Shown here in pieces: positions 26,290 to 33,425 of a stretch of 55,986 nt of DNA. Position numbers and translations under genes: made by a program. The stretch covers positions 1 through 55,986 of the forward strand of contig JAJFJT010000033.1 of the NCBI GenBank assembly GCA_021773795.1, in the 5' to 3' direction. The first letter of the stretch is position 1. Every line of letters begins with the position of its first letter. Under the pieces are notes generated by a model. It did no database searches, was not told the origin of the DNA, and was given only the letters and a program-made list of their open reading frames with translations. This DNA is from Gammaproteobacteria bacterium (GTDB lineage: Bacteria > Pseudomonadota > Gammaproteobacteria > HK1).

Positions 26290-26588
26290 CAGGGCAGTAC
26301 CTTCTTGAAGGGCTTGACTCGAACTTGCTCGTAGACGCCGGCGGCTACAAAGGGATCGGCATCGGCCCAGGTCTGGGCGGCTTCCAGCGAATCAAATTCC
26401 GCGATCACGAGGCTGCCGGTGAAGCCATTGGGACCCGGGTCTTCGCTATCGATAGCGGGATGGGGACCAGCCACCAGCAGGCGTCCCTCGTCGCGCAGTT
26501 GTTCCAACCGTGCCAAATGTTGGGGGCGGGCACTTTTGCGCAGTGACAAGCTGTCACTCACGTCGTCAGACAGGATTGCGTAATACAT
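26289..26588 (-). CDS. yciI: YciI family protein
   Basis: A 99-residue protein beginning [10 protein letters not shown] with a GAGG ribosome site; an earlier in-frame start would overlap yciB almost entirely and is rejected. It has the YciI fold signatures: [15 protein letters not shown] (His-Asp dyad region), [23 protein letters not shown]. Function in proteobacteria is unknown. It overlaps bolA by one base and follows yciB by 5 bases, the same yciB-yciI linkage seen in many gammaproteobacteria. Confidence 0.93.
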   Translation of the reverse strand: MYYAILSDDVSDSLSLRKSARPQHLARLEQLRDEGRLLVAGPHPAIDSEDPGPNGFTGSLVIAEFDSLEAAQTWADADPFVAAGVYEQVRVKPFKKVLP

Positions 26589-26593
26589 AGTGG

Positions 26594-27154
26594 CTATTCC
26601 TCGGGGAGTTCGTCGTCTTTCATATGGCGCATGAGATAGAAGGACTGAGCCACCACGAAGGCGATGGTCAGCCCCAGCAGACCGAAGAGTTTGAAGTTGA
26701 CCCATGTATCGGTATCGAAATGGTAGACCACGTAGAGATTGAGCCCACCCATGAGGATGAAGAAGCCACCCCAGGCCAGATTGAGTCGCTTCCAGATTTC
26801 GTCTGGCAGGTCCAGATTGCCCTGCATCATGCGCCGGATCAGTGGTTTTTCCATTAATGCGCCGGAAATCAGGAAGGCGGCGGCAAACAGCCAGTTGACT
26901 ACCGTAGGCTTCCACTTGATGAACATTTCGTCCTTGAGTAACAAAGTGGCGCTGCCAAAGATGATTACCAGTCCCAGGGTCACGAGGTGGACCGTTTCCA
27001 TGCGTCGGTTCTTGAACCAGGTCCAAGCCACTTGGCACAGGGTGGCGACAATGATTACCGCCGTCGCTACGAGGATTCCTTCATGGGAATCCTCGTAGGA
27101 CTTGTAGGTAATGAAAAACAGCAGGATGGGAAAAAAGTCGAATAACAGTTTCAT
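26594..27154 (-). CDS. yciB: Inner membrane protein YciB / IspZ (septation protein A family)
   Basis: A 186-residue polytopic protein starting [18 protein letters not shown]. It carries the diagnostic segments [30 protein letters not shown] and [20 protein letters not shown], and has five or six membrane helices. YciB works at the inner membrane with the division and elongation machinery. It is the first gene of the yciB-yciI-bolA-dapE run and is divergent from yciO across 185 bases that probably hold both promoters. A 25-residue longer start is less likely. Confidence 0.93.
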   Translation of the reverse strand: MKLLFDFFPILLFFITYKSYEDSHEGILVATAVIIVATLCQVAWTWFKNRRMETVHLVTLGLVIIFGSATLLLKDEMFIKWKPTVVNWLFAAAFLISGALMEKPLIRRMMQGNLDLPDEIWKRLNLAWGGFFILMGGLNLYVVYHFDTDTWVNFKLFGLLGLTIAFVVAQSFYLMRHMKDDELPEE

Positions 27155-27339
27155 GGGCGTCGATCGTACAGATTGTAAAAGGGGGTCATTATAGCGGAAT
27201 GAAGGGGCGAAGCCTTGTGATGGCCTCACAGTTCGCTGCTAACCCGCATTTCCACCAGGTACACGTGCTGGTAAGAAATACGGGCTAAAGTCTACGCCGA
27301 TAGGGTAAACTCGCGCGCTGCTTCCATGACGTCCCGCTT

Positions 27340-27963
27340 ATGAGCCAATTCTTTCGCATCCATCCCGATAATCCCCAACAGCGTCTGCTGAAGCAGGCGG
27401 TGGAGATCGTGCATGGCGGTGGCGTGGTCGTGTATCCCACCGACTCCTGTTATGCCATCGGTTGTCATCTTGGGGACAAGGAGGCGATGGCGCGGATCCG
27501 TCGTATCCGTCAGGTGGACAAACATCACAACTTTACCCTGGTGTGCCGCGATCTCGGGGAGATCGCCACTTATGCCAAGGTGGATAATGCAGCCTACCGC
27601 CTATTGAAAGCACTGACCCCCGGGGCCTATACCTTCATCCTGCGCGCTACAAACGAGGTACCGCGACGCTTGATGCACCCGCGTCGTCGTACCATTGGTC
27701 TGCGGGTGCCGGAGCATACCGTTGCCCTGGGTTTGCTGGAGCAACTGGGTGAGCCATTGATGAGCGTTACCCTGTCGCTTCCAGGCGACGATTTGCCCAT
27801 GACCGATGCTGAGGAGATTGTCGACCGACTTGGCAAGCAGGTGGATTTGGTTATCGATGGCGGACATTGTGGCCACGAGCCCACCACGGTGGTGGATCTC
27901 AGTAGTGGTGGCATGGAAATAGCGCGTTATGGGCGTGGCGATACCGGACCGTTGGAGGCCTGA
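27340..27963 (+). CDS. yciO: YciO / Sua5-YrdC family threonylcarbamoyl-AMP synthase-like protein
   Basis: A 207-residue YrdC-fold protein: VYPTDSCYAIGCHLGDKEAM, the KHHNFTLVCRDL segment in place of the KxR...SxN motif of TsaC, and TIGLRVPEHTVAL. The length and sequence fit the YciO branch rather than TsaC. YrdC/Sua5 enzymes make threonylcarbamoyl-adenylate for tRNA t6A; YciO has only weak or uncertain activity. It is the first gene of a plus-strand run with an M50 protease and trpS. Confidence 0.9.
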   Translation: MSQFFRIHPDNPQQRLLKQAVEIVHGGGVVVYPTDSCYAIGCHLGDKEAMARIRRIRQVDKHHNFTLVCRDLGEIATYAKVDNAAYRLLKALTPGAYTFILRATNEVPRRLMHPRRRTIGLRVPEHTVALGLLEQLGEPLMSVTLSLPGDDLPMTDAEEIVDRLGKQVDLVIDGGHCGHEPTTVVDLSSGGMEIARYGRGDTGPLEA

Positions 27964-27976
27964 CCAGGCAGCCCTA

Positions 27977-28675
27977 GTGGAGACGTTAAGCCTCATTCAG
28001 CGCATCGCCATCTGGCTGTTGCCGGCACTGTTTGCCATTACCCTGCACGAGGTAGCCCATGGCTGGATGGCCCGTAAACTGGGCGATCCCACGGCGATGA
28101 TGCTGGGACGCCTCAGCCTCAACCCGCTAAAGCATGTGGACCCCGTCGGCACCATCCTGATCCCCGGCTTATTGCTCTGGGCCGGTGGCTTCATTTTTGG
28201 CTGGGCCAAGCCGGTCCCCGTCACTTGGCAAAATCTGCGTCAGCCCAAGCGGGATATGGCCCTGGTGGCGGTGGCCGGGCCAGCCGCCAATCTGCTCATG
28301 GGTGTGTTCTGGATGCTGGTGATCAAATTCGCCATTGTGGCCCCACCCGTCCTACGCATTGTGGCGGAACCGCTGCTATATATGGGGGTGGCGGGGATTT
28401 TTATTAACAGCATACTGATGATACTTAATTTGTTCCCCATACCCCCGCTGGATGGTGGCCGAGTACTCACCGGCCTGCTACCCGGGCGCTGGGCCTGGCA
28501 AGTGGCGCGGATTGAGCCCTACGGTATGCTGATTGTGCTGGTGCTGCTCATGAGCGGAGTACTGGGAAAGATCCTCTGGCCCTTTATCTATGGGGTGCAG
28601 ATAGTGCTTTCGCTGGCGGCGGGTCTGCCGCCGGAGTGGTTTCAGACCATCTTGCGTGGTCTTTTCGGGAGTTAG
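27977..28675 (+). CDS. Site-2 protease family (M50) membrane metalloprotease
   Basis: From the GTG at 27977 the protein is 232 residues with about six membrane helices. The zinc site HEVAHGWMARKLGDPTA (HExxH) is in the first helix, and the third ligand motif FPIPPLDGGRVL is near residue 155. It lacks PDZ domains, so it belongs to the minimal S2P group and is distinct from RseP. Substrates are unknown. A longer ATG start at 27929 would overlap yciO by 35 bases and add a non-hydrophobic leader; the GTG has only a weak ribosome site. A MITE touches its stop codon. Confidence 0.9.
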   Translation: METLSLIQRIAIWLLPALFAITLHEVAHGWMARKLGDPTAMMLGRLSLNPLKHVDPVGTILIPGLLLWAGGFIFGWAKPVPVTWQNLRQPKRDMALVAVAGPAANLLMGVFWMLVIKFAIVAPPVLRIVAEPLLYMGVAGIFINSILMILNLFPIPPLDGGRVLTGLLPGRWAWQVARIEPYGMLIVLVLLMSGVLGKILWPFIYGVQIVLSLAAGLPPEWFQTILRGLFGS

Positions 28676-28814
28676 GGCGCCTCTAAAAATTCAAGTTTCC
28701 AGGCAAGACAAGGCATGAGTAAAAAAGTTGGGCGCAGCATATGTTTGATATGTAAGCGAAACTTTTTTGCGAGAAACGCCGTATTGCGACGATAGTAGAT
28801 TTTTAGAGGTGCCC
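28675..28814. repeat. MITE-like element, family C, complete copy
   Basis: This 140-bp non-coding element has terminal inverted repeats GGGCGCCTCTAAAAAT and ATTTTTAGAGGTGCCC. It abuts the stop codon of the M50 gene (TAG at 28673-28675) and separates it from trpS. A solo end lies at 22645. Confidence 0.85.
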
Positions 28815-28870
28815 TTAAGGATGCTCTGAGTAACTCAGGGCTTCCTCAAAAATAACGTGAAGGAGTGGTA

Positions 28871-30094
28871 GTGAACGAGGTATTGGTAGCCACGCAACAT
28901 CAGCGGGTGCTTTCCGGGATGCGTCCCACGGGATTGCTGCATCTGGGGCATTATCACGGCGTGTTGAAGAACTGGGTTTCCCTGCAGCATCAGTATGAAT
29001 GCTTTTTCTTCGTCGCTGACTGGCATGCGCTCACGACCCACTACGAAGACACCGGGATCATCGCCGAGAGTGTATGGGAGATGGTTATCGACTGGCTCGC
29101 TGCGGGTGTCGATCCCGGTGATGCGACCCTGTTTATCCAGTCCCAGGTTCCGGAGCACGCTGAATTACATTTGCTACTGTCCATGATCACCCCGCTGGGC
29201 TGGCTGGAGCGGGTGCCAAGCTATAAGGACCAGCAGGAAAAATTGCGTGAGCGAGATCTTGCTACCTACGGATTCCTGGGATATCCGCTGCTTCAGAGCG
29301 CCGATATTCTCACCTACAAGGCAGGTTTGGTGCCGGTGGGGGAGGACCAGGTGGCCCACGTGGAGCTGACTCGCGAGGTGGCGCGACGCTTCAACCACTT
29401 GTACGGACGCGAGCCCGGCTTCGAGGAAAAGGCCGAGGCGGCTATCCGCAAGATGGGCAAGAAATATGGCAAGTTGTATCGTGGCTTTCGCCGCCGTTAT
29501 CAGGAGCAGGGTGAGGTCGAGGCCCGGGAGAAGGGGCGCGCCCTGCTGGAGGCCCAGCAAAACCTGAGTCTGGGTGACCAGGAACGCCTGTTTGGTTTTC
29601 TGGAAGGGGCGGGACGGGTAATTTTGCCGGAGCCACAGCCGCTTTTGAGCCACGCCTCGAAGATGCCCGGGCTGGATGGCCAGAAGATGTCCAAATCCTA
29701 TGGCAACACCATCAGCCTGCGGGAAGAGCCGGCCGCGGTGGAGAAAAAATTACGCACCATGCCGACGGACCCGGCGCGGGTGCGGCGCAATGACCCGGGT
29801 ACCCCGGCCAAATGCCCGGTGTGGCAACTGCATCAGATATATAGTGACGAAGACACCCAAAAATGGGTGCGGGAAGGTTGCCAGAGCGCGGGCATTGGTT
29901 GCCTGGATTGCAAGCAGCCGGTGATCGATGCGGTGCTGGTCGAGCAGGCACCGATTCGCGAACGTGCCGAGGAATACCGGGCCCGCCCTGAGGCTGTACG
30001 TGGGATTATTGCGGACGGGAGCGAAAAAGCACGCGATCTGGCCCGGGAAACCCTGCAAGAGGTGCGTGAGGTCATGGGACTCGATTATTCATGA
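28871..30094 (+). CDS. trpS: Tryptophanyl-tRNA synthetase, long form
   Basis: The GTG at 28871 has a strong ribosome site (GAAGGAG, 5-base gap); a GTG at 28865 would overlap that site. The product is 407 residues. The class I motifs are clear: PTGLLHLGHYHG (HIGH-like) near residue 20 and GQKMSKSYGNTISL near 275. It is about 70 residues longer than E. coli TrpS because of an insert around 195-255 (YGKLYRGFRRRYQEQGEVEA), a form known in some gammaproteobacteria. The segment GIGCLDCKQPVIDA near the C-terminus is also usual for this form. It charges tRNA-Trp. Its stop overlaps scpA by four bases. Confidence 0.95.
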   Translation: MNEVLVATQHQRVLSGMRPTGLLHLGHYHGVLKNWVSLQHQYECFFFVADWHALTTHYEDTGIIAESVWEMVIDWLAAGVDPGDATLFIQSQVPEHAELHLLLSMITPLGWLERVPSYKDQQEKLRERDLATYGFLGYPLLQSADILTYKAGLVPVGEDQVAHVELTREVARRFNHLYGREPGFEEKAEAAIRKMGKKYGKLYRGFRRRYQEQGEVEAREKGRALLEAQQNLSLGDQERLFGFLEGAGRVILPEPQPLLSHASKMPGLDGQKMSKSYGNTISLREEPAAVEKKLRTMPTDPARVRRNDPGTPAKCPVWQLHQIYSDEDTQKWVREGCQSAGIGCLDCKQPVIDAVLVEQAPIRERAEEYRARPEAVRGIIADGSEKARDLARETLQEVREVMGLDYS

Positions 30095-30969
30095 GCAATG
30101 GCGGTATCAATGAGGGCGTAAATTCGCAGCCGGATCAGGCGGAGATGCCCTTTGCCATCGTCCAGGGTGCCCCGCTGACCGAATTACCCAAGGACCTCTA
30201 TATTCCACCCGAGGCGCTGGAGATATTTCTTGAGGCCTTCGAAGGCCCGCTGGATCTGTTGCTCTACCTTATCCGCCGCCAGAATCTGGATATTCTCGAT
30301 ATTCCCATCGTTGAGATCACCCGTCAGTACATGGGCTATGTGGACATGATGACCTCCCTACTGGAGGAAAGAGGGGAGGCTGTCGAGGGCCTTAGCCCGA
30401 CGGTGCACGCCCATCGCTTTGAGCTGGCCGCCGAATACCTGGTGATGGCGGCCATGCTGGCTGAGATTAAGTCACGCATGCTGTTGCCAAGTATCGCCAG
30501 TGCCGATGAGGCAGACGATGATCCGCGCGCAGAACTGGTGCGCCGCTTACAGGAATACGAGCGTTACAAGCAGGCTGCGCAGGACCTTGATTCGCTGCCG
30601 CGTATGGGGCGGGATCGCTACCCGGTGCATGTGGATGCCCCCGATGCGCGACCACTAAAGCATCATCCCGAGGTGAGTCTGGAGGATCTGAGTCTCGCCT
30701 TTGCCCGGGTGCTGGCGCGGGCCGAGCAGTTGGCCCATCATCACGTGCAGTTGGAGCCATTGTCGGTACGCGAGCGCATGGCACGCATTCTCGACGCCCT
30801 GCGCCGTGACAGCTTTCTGGAATTTTCCTCCCTGTTTAGTGCCGACGAGGGGCGTCGTGGGGTGGTGGTGAGTTTCCTCGCATTGCTCGAGTTGCTGAAG
30901 GAATCACTGGTGGAATTGGTGCAGGCCCAGGCCTATGGTCCTATCCACATCAAGGTGCCGAAATCGTGA
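30091..30969 (+). CDS. scpA: Segregation and condensation protein A (ScpA)
   Basis: A 292-residue kleisin with the ScpA hallmarks FEGPLDLLLYLIRRQNLDIL near residue 50 and EYLVMAAMLAEIKSRMLLP near 115, then a C-terminal winged-helix region (SFLALLELLKESLVEL). ScpA bridges the SMC heads to form the chromosome-organising condensin. A 27-residue N-terminal tail precedes the domain. It overlaps trpS and scpB by four bases each, so the three genes are coupled. Confidence 0.95.
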   Translation: MSNGGINEGVNSQPDQAEMPFAIVQGAPLTELPKDLYIPPEALEIFLEAFEGPLDLLLYLIRRQNLDILDIPIVEITRQYMGYVDMMTSLLEERGEAVEGLSPTVHAHRFELAAEYLVMAAMLAEIKSRMLLPSIASADEADDDPRAELVRRLQEYERYKQAAQDLDSLPRMGRDRYPVHVDAPDARPLKHHPEVSLEDLSLAFARVLARAEQLAHHHVQLEPLSVRERMARILDALRRDSFLEFSSLFSADEGRRGVVVSFLALLELLKESLVELVQAQAYGPIHIKVPKS

Positions 30970-31565
30970 GCCAGAACGAGATTCGTAACATTATCGAGGT
31001 GGCCCTGCTGGCCACTGAAGAACCCTTAAATATTGAGCGCCTGCAGGCGCTGTTTGCCAAGGGTGATCTGAAACCCGAGGCTCAGGCCATCCGTGCTGCG
31101 CTTGCCAGCTTGCAAGATGCGAGTGCCGAGCGTGGGGTGGAGCTGGTGGAGGTGGCGAGTGGTTTTCGGTATCAGGTGCGGGCCGATTATGCGCCGTGGG
31201 TAGGCCGCCTCTGGGCCGAGCGACCGGCACGTTATTCTCCGGCCCTGCTCGAGACTCTGTCGCTGATCGCCTACCGGCAGCCGGTCACGCGGGGGGAGAT
31301 AGAGGATGTGCGTGGCGTCAGCGTCAGCAGCTCTATCGTACGCACGCTGATGGAGCGCGAGTGGATCCGGGTGCTGGGCCACAAGGAGGTCCCGGGTCGG
31401 CCAGCACTGTATGGCACCACACGAAAATTTCTTGACGATTTTGGCCTGCAACGCCTGGAACAGTTGCCGGCACTGGCGGATATGCGCGAACTGGATGCGC
31501 TGCACGCCGATCTGTTTTCTGAACAGGAGCGGGCCCTTGCCAACGCACAGAAAGAAGCCGAATAA
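30966..31565 (+). CDS. scpB: Segregation and condensation protein B (ScpB)
   Basis: A 199-residue ScpB with two winged-helix domains: IIEVALLATEEPLNIERLQ at the N-terminus and LLETLSLIAYRQPVTRGEIE, then GRPALYGTTRKFLDDFGL. A GTG start overlaps the scpA stop (GTGA). ScpB dimerises and binds ScpA in the SMC complex. The last 29 bases overlap rluB, a common arrangement. Confidence 0.95.
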   Translation: MSQNEIRNIIEVALLATEEPLNIERLQALFAKGDLKPEAQAIRAALASLQDASAERGVELVEVASGFRYQVRADYAPWVGRLWAERPARYSPALLETLSLIAYRQPVTRGEIEDVRGVSVSSSIVRTLMEREWIRVLGHKEVPGRPALYGTTRKFLDDFGLQRLEQLPALADMRELDALHADLFSEQERALANAQKEAE

Positions 31566-32448
31566 CAAACGTTCAGCAACGCCGCAGCCGGGTGGCGGCG
31601 ATGAGCGCTTGCAGAAGGTGCTCGCCCGTGCGGGACTCGGTTCCCGTCGTGAAGTGGAGTCGTGGATCACCGAGGGGCGGCTGATGGTTAACGGTCAGCT
31701 TGCCACCCTGGGGGTTCGGGTTGGGCGTGATGATCGTATTTTATTGGATGGCAAGCCATTGGCCCGGGCGGTTGGCAGTGCCCGTACCGAGACCCGGGTG
31801 CTGGCCTATCACAAACCGGCGGGAGAGGTCTGTACGCGTACCGACCCGGAAGGTCGTGCCACGGTTTTTGAGCGCCTGCCCAGGATTGCGAATGGGCGCT
31901 GGATTATAGTGGGCCGCCTCGACATCAACACCTCCGGCCTGTTGCTGTTTACCAATGACGGTGAACTGGCCCATCGGTTGATGCATCCCTCCAGTGAGTT
32001 ACAGCGCGAGTACTCGGTGCGGGTCTTGGGCGAAGTCACCCAGGAGGTGCTCGATCAGCTGCGCAAGGGCGTGGAACTCGAAGACGGACCCGCTCATTTT
32101 GATGGCCTGCGCGATCTTGGTGGTGAGGGCGCCAATCACTGGTACCAGGTGATGCTGCGCGAGGGACGTAACCGCGAGATACACCGTATGTGGGAGAGCC
32201 AGGGGGTGCGGGTCAGCCGCCTCATTCGGATTCGTTATGGGCCGATGAAACTCCCGCGTAATCTCGGTCGGGGCCGCAGTCGGGATCTGGAGGCCCACGA
32301 GCTAAAGGCCTTGATGGACGCCGTGGATATGGCGGTGGAGACTCAGCAAAGCCCAGCCCCGCGCCGCCAGAAGGCCCGCGGCCGCAGCTCCGGGCCACGC
32401 CCGAGCGGTGCTCCTAAAAGCCCCTGGAAGTCGAAGTCCCGGGGTTAG
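31537..32448 (+). CDS. rluB: 23S rRNA pseudouridine(2605) synthase RluB
   Basis: The likely start is the TTG at 31537 (PTHRKKPNNK), preceded by GGAGC at about 8 bases. It gives 303 residues with a basic leader, an S4 RNA-binding domain (ERLQKVLARAGLGSRREVES) and the RsuA/RluB catalytic domain with the Asp in GRLDINTSGLLLFTNDG. The C-terminus is a basic, Pro/Ser-rich tail typical of RluB. It modifies U2605 of 23S rRNA. An upstream ATG frame reads through scpB out of frame and is rejected. A MITE remnant begins at its stop codon. Confidence 0.92.
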   Translation: MPTHRKKPNNKRSATPQPGGGDERLQKVLARAGLGSRREVESWITEGRLMVNGQLATLGVRVGRDDRILLDGKPLARAVGSARTETRVLAYHKPAGEVCTRTDPEGRATVFERLPRIANGRWIIVGRLDINTSGLLLFTNDGELAHRLMHPSSELQREYSVRVLGEVTQEVLDQLRKGVELEDGPAHFDGLRDLGGEGANHWYQVMLREGRNREIHRMWESQGVRVSRLIRIRYGPMKLPRNLGRGRSRDLEAHELKALMDAVDMAVETQQSPAPRRQKARGRSSGPRPSGAPKSPWKSKSRG

Positions 32449-32510
32449 GAAAGCGTTGATTTATTCTGGACGCAAGATACGAATTCACGAATAGATTAGA
32501 GATTCCTTGG
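32446..32510. repeat. MITE-like family D, internally deleted copy
   Basis: About 65 bp: TAGGAAAGCGTTGATTTATT then CTGGACG joined directly to AAGATACGAATTCACGAATA and GATTAGAGATTCCTT. Compared with the 167-bp copy at 22686 it lacks the central 100 bases. Its left end coincides with the rluB TAG stop codon. Confidence 0.78.
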
Positions 32511-32586
32511 CATGGTGGTGAGTATGGCCTGCCCAGCTTCGGAGCCCCCTGGGGTAGAGCATGTCCTTGCCGGAACCGCCATTGCA

Positions 32587-32647
32587 CGGCGCACATGGTG
32601 CGCCCTACCGCAGGATCGCGAGGTCGTAGGGCGCACCATGTGCGCCG
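32587..32647. repeat. Intergenic palindromic repeat, family B (perfect copy)
   Basis: A 22-bp perfect inverted repeat (GGCGCACATGGTGCGCCCTA in the left arm; GTAGGGCGCACCATGTGCGC in the right arm) surrounds a 17-base loop. It has no T-run, so it is not a standard terminator. The diverged copy is at 13041. Confidence 0.85.
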
Positions 32648-32691
32648 AATATCCTGTCTCATGAATGAGCATGACGCTGGCTTCTTTCCCA

Positions 32692-33354
32692 ATGCTGGCT
32701 GAAAAACTAACTCTGCGGACAGTCTACGATACCCTCCATGCCACTTGGGGCCCCTAGCACTGGTGGCCCGCCAAGACGCCATTTGAGGTTATGGTGGGGG
32801 CAGTACTCACCCAGAACACCTCTTGGAGCAATGTTGAAAAGGCCATCGCCAAGCTCCGTGCTGAAGATGCGCTCAGTGCAGACAACATTGCGACGGTGGC
32901 CAAATTCAAACTCGCGGAATGGCTGCGTCCCGTGGGTTACTTCAACCTCAAAGCTCAACGGCTGCAGAATTTTTGTCGCTGGTATCTCGCGGCTGGTGGC
33001 TTCAAGCTGCTGTGCGTCGTGGAGACCGAGGCCCTGCGCCGGCAGCTACTCACGGTCAATGGTATAGGGTTTGAGACCGCCGACGATATACTCCTGTACG
33101 CCTTTGAGCGCCCGGTCTTCGTTATCGATGCCTATACCCGCCGCTTGTTTTCTCGGCTGGGGTTGATTCAGGGGAATGAGTCCTACAAAGCCCTGCGCAT
33201 GCTATTTGAATGGAGCCTTCCTCCCGATCCCGCGTTGTATGGAGAATATCACGCACTCATTGTTCGCCACGCCAAGTCTCCGTGTGCATCTCGTCCCGCA
33301 TGTGAAAAATGTGCTTTGCGCGCCCGTTGTTCGGCTGCTCTGGGTTCGGAATGA
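32692..33354 (+). pseudogene. Endonuclease III-like (HhH-GPD, 4Fe-4S) gene interrupted by an amber codon
   Basis: From the ATG at 32692 the frame reads MLAEKLTLRTVYDTLHATWG, then P, then TAG at 32755, then HWWPAKTPFEVMVGAVLTQN. In this family the residue at the stop is normally Gln (GPQHWWPA), so a single C-to-T change explains it. The rest is intact: the HhH segment NGIGFETADDILLYAFERPV, the catalytic Asp in VIDAYTRR and a C-terminal four-cysteine cluster (CASRPACEKCALRARC). Translation could restart at ATG 32791 (187 residues), but that lacks the N-terminal helix. The family is related to EndoIII base-excision glycosylases and lacks the catalytic Lys, as is usual for this branch. Confidence 0.75.
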
Positions 33355-33425
33355 AACCACTTAAGTTTCCCGGACTTCTGGCCGTTAGCTTTCTTAGATG
33401 AATAGAAATTAATAAGGGAAGGTTT

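Noticed and set aside
26289-27038. Long minus-strand frame upstream of yciI read as one 249-residue protein
   Set aside because: The upstream 150 residues overlap yciB in another frame and look like shadow coding; the YciI fold starts exactly at the ATG with a ribosome site.
28826-28838. CTGAGTAACTCAG palindrome before trpS as an attenuator
   Set aside because: It is short, has no T-run and there is no leader peptide with Trp codons.
31411-31536. N-terminal extension of RluB from the upstream ATG
   Set aside because: Those 42 residues are scpB read in another frame; the S4 domain needs only the TTG start.
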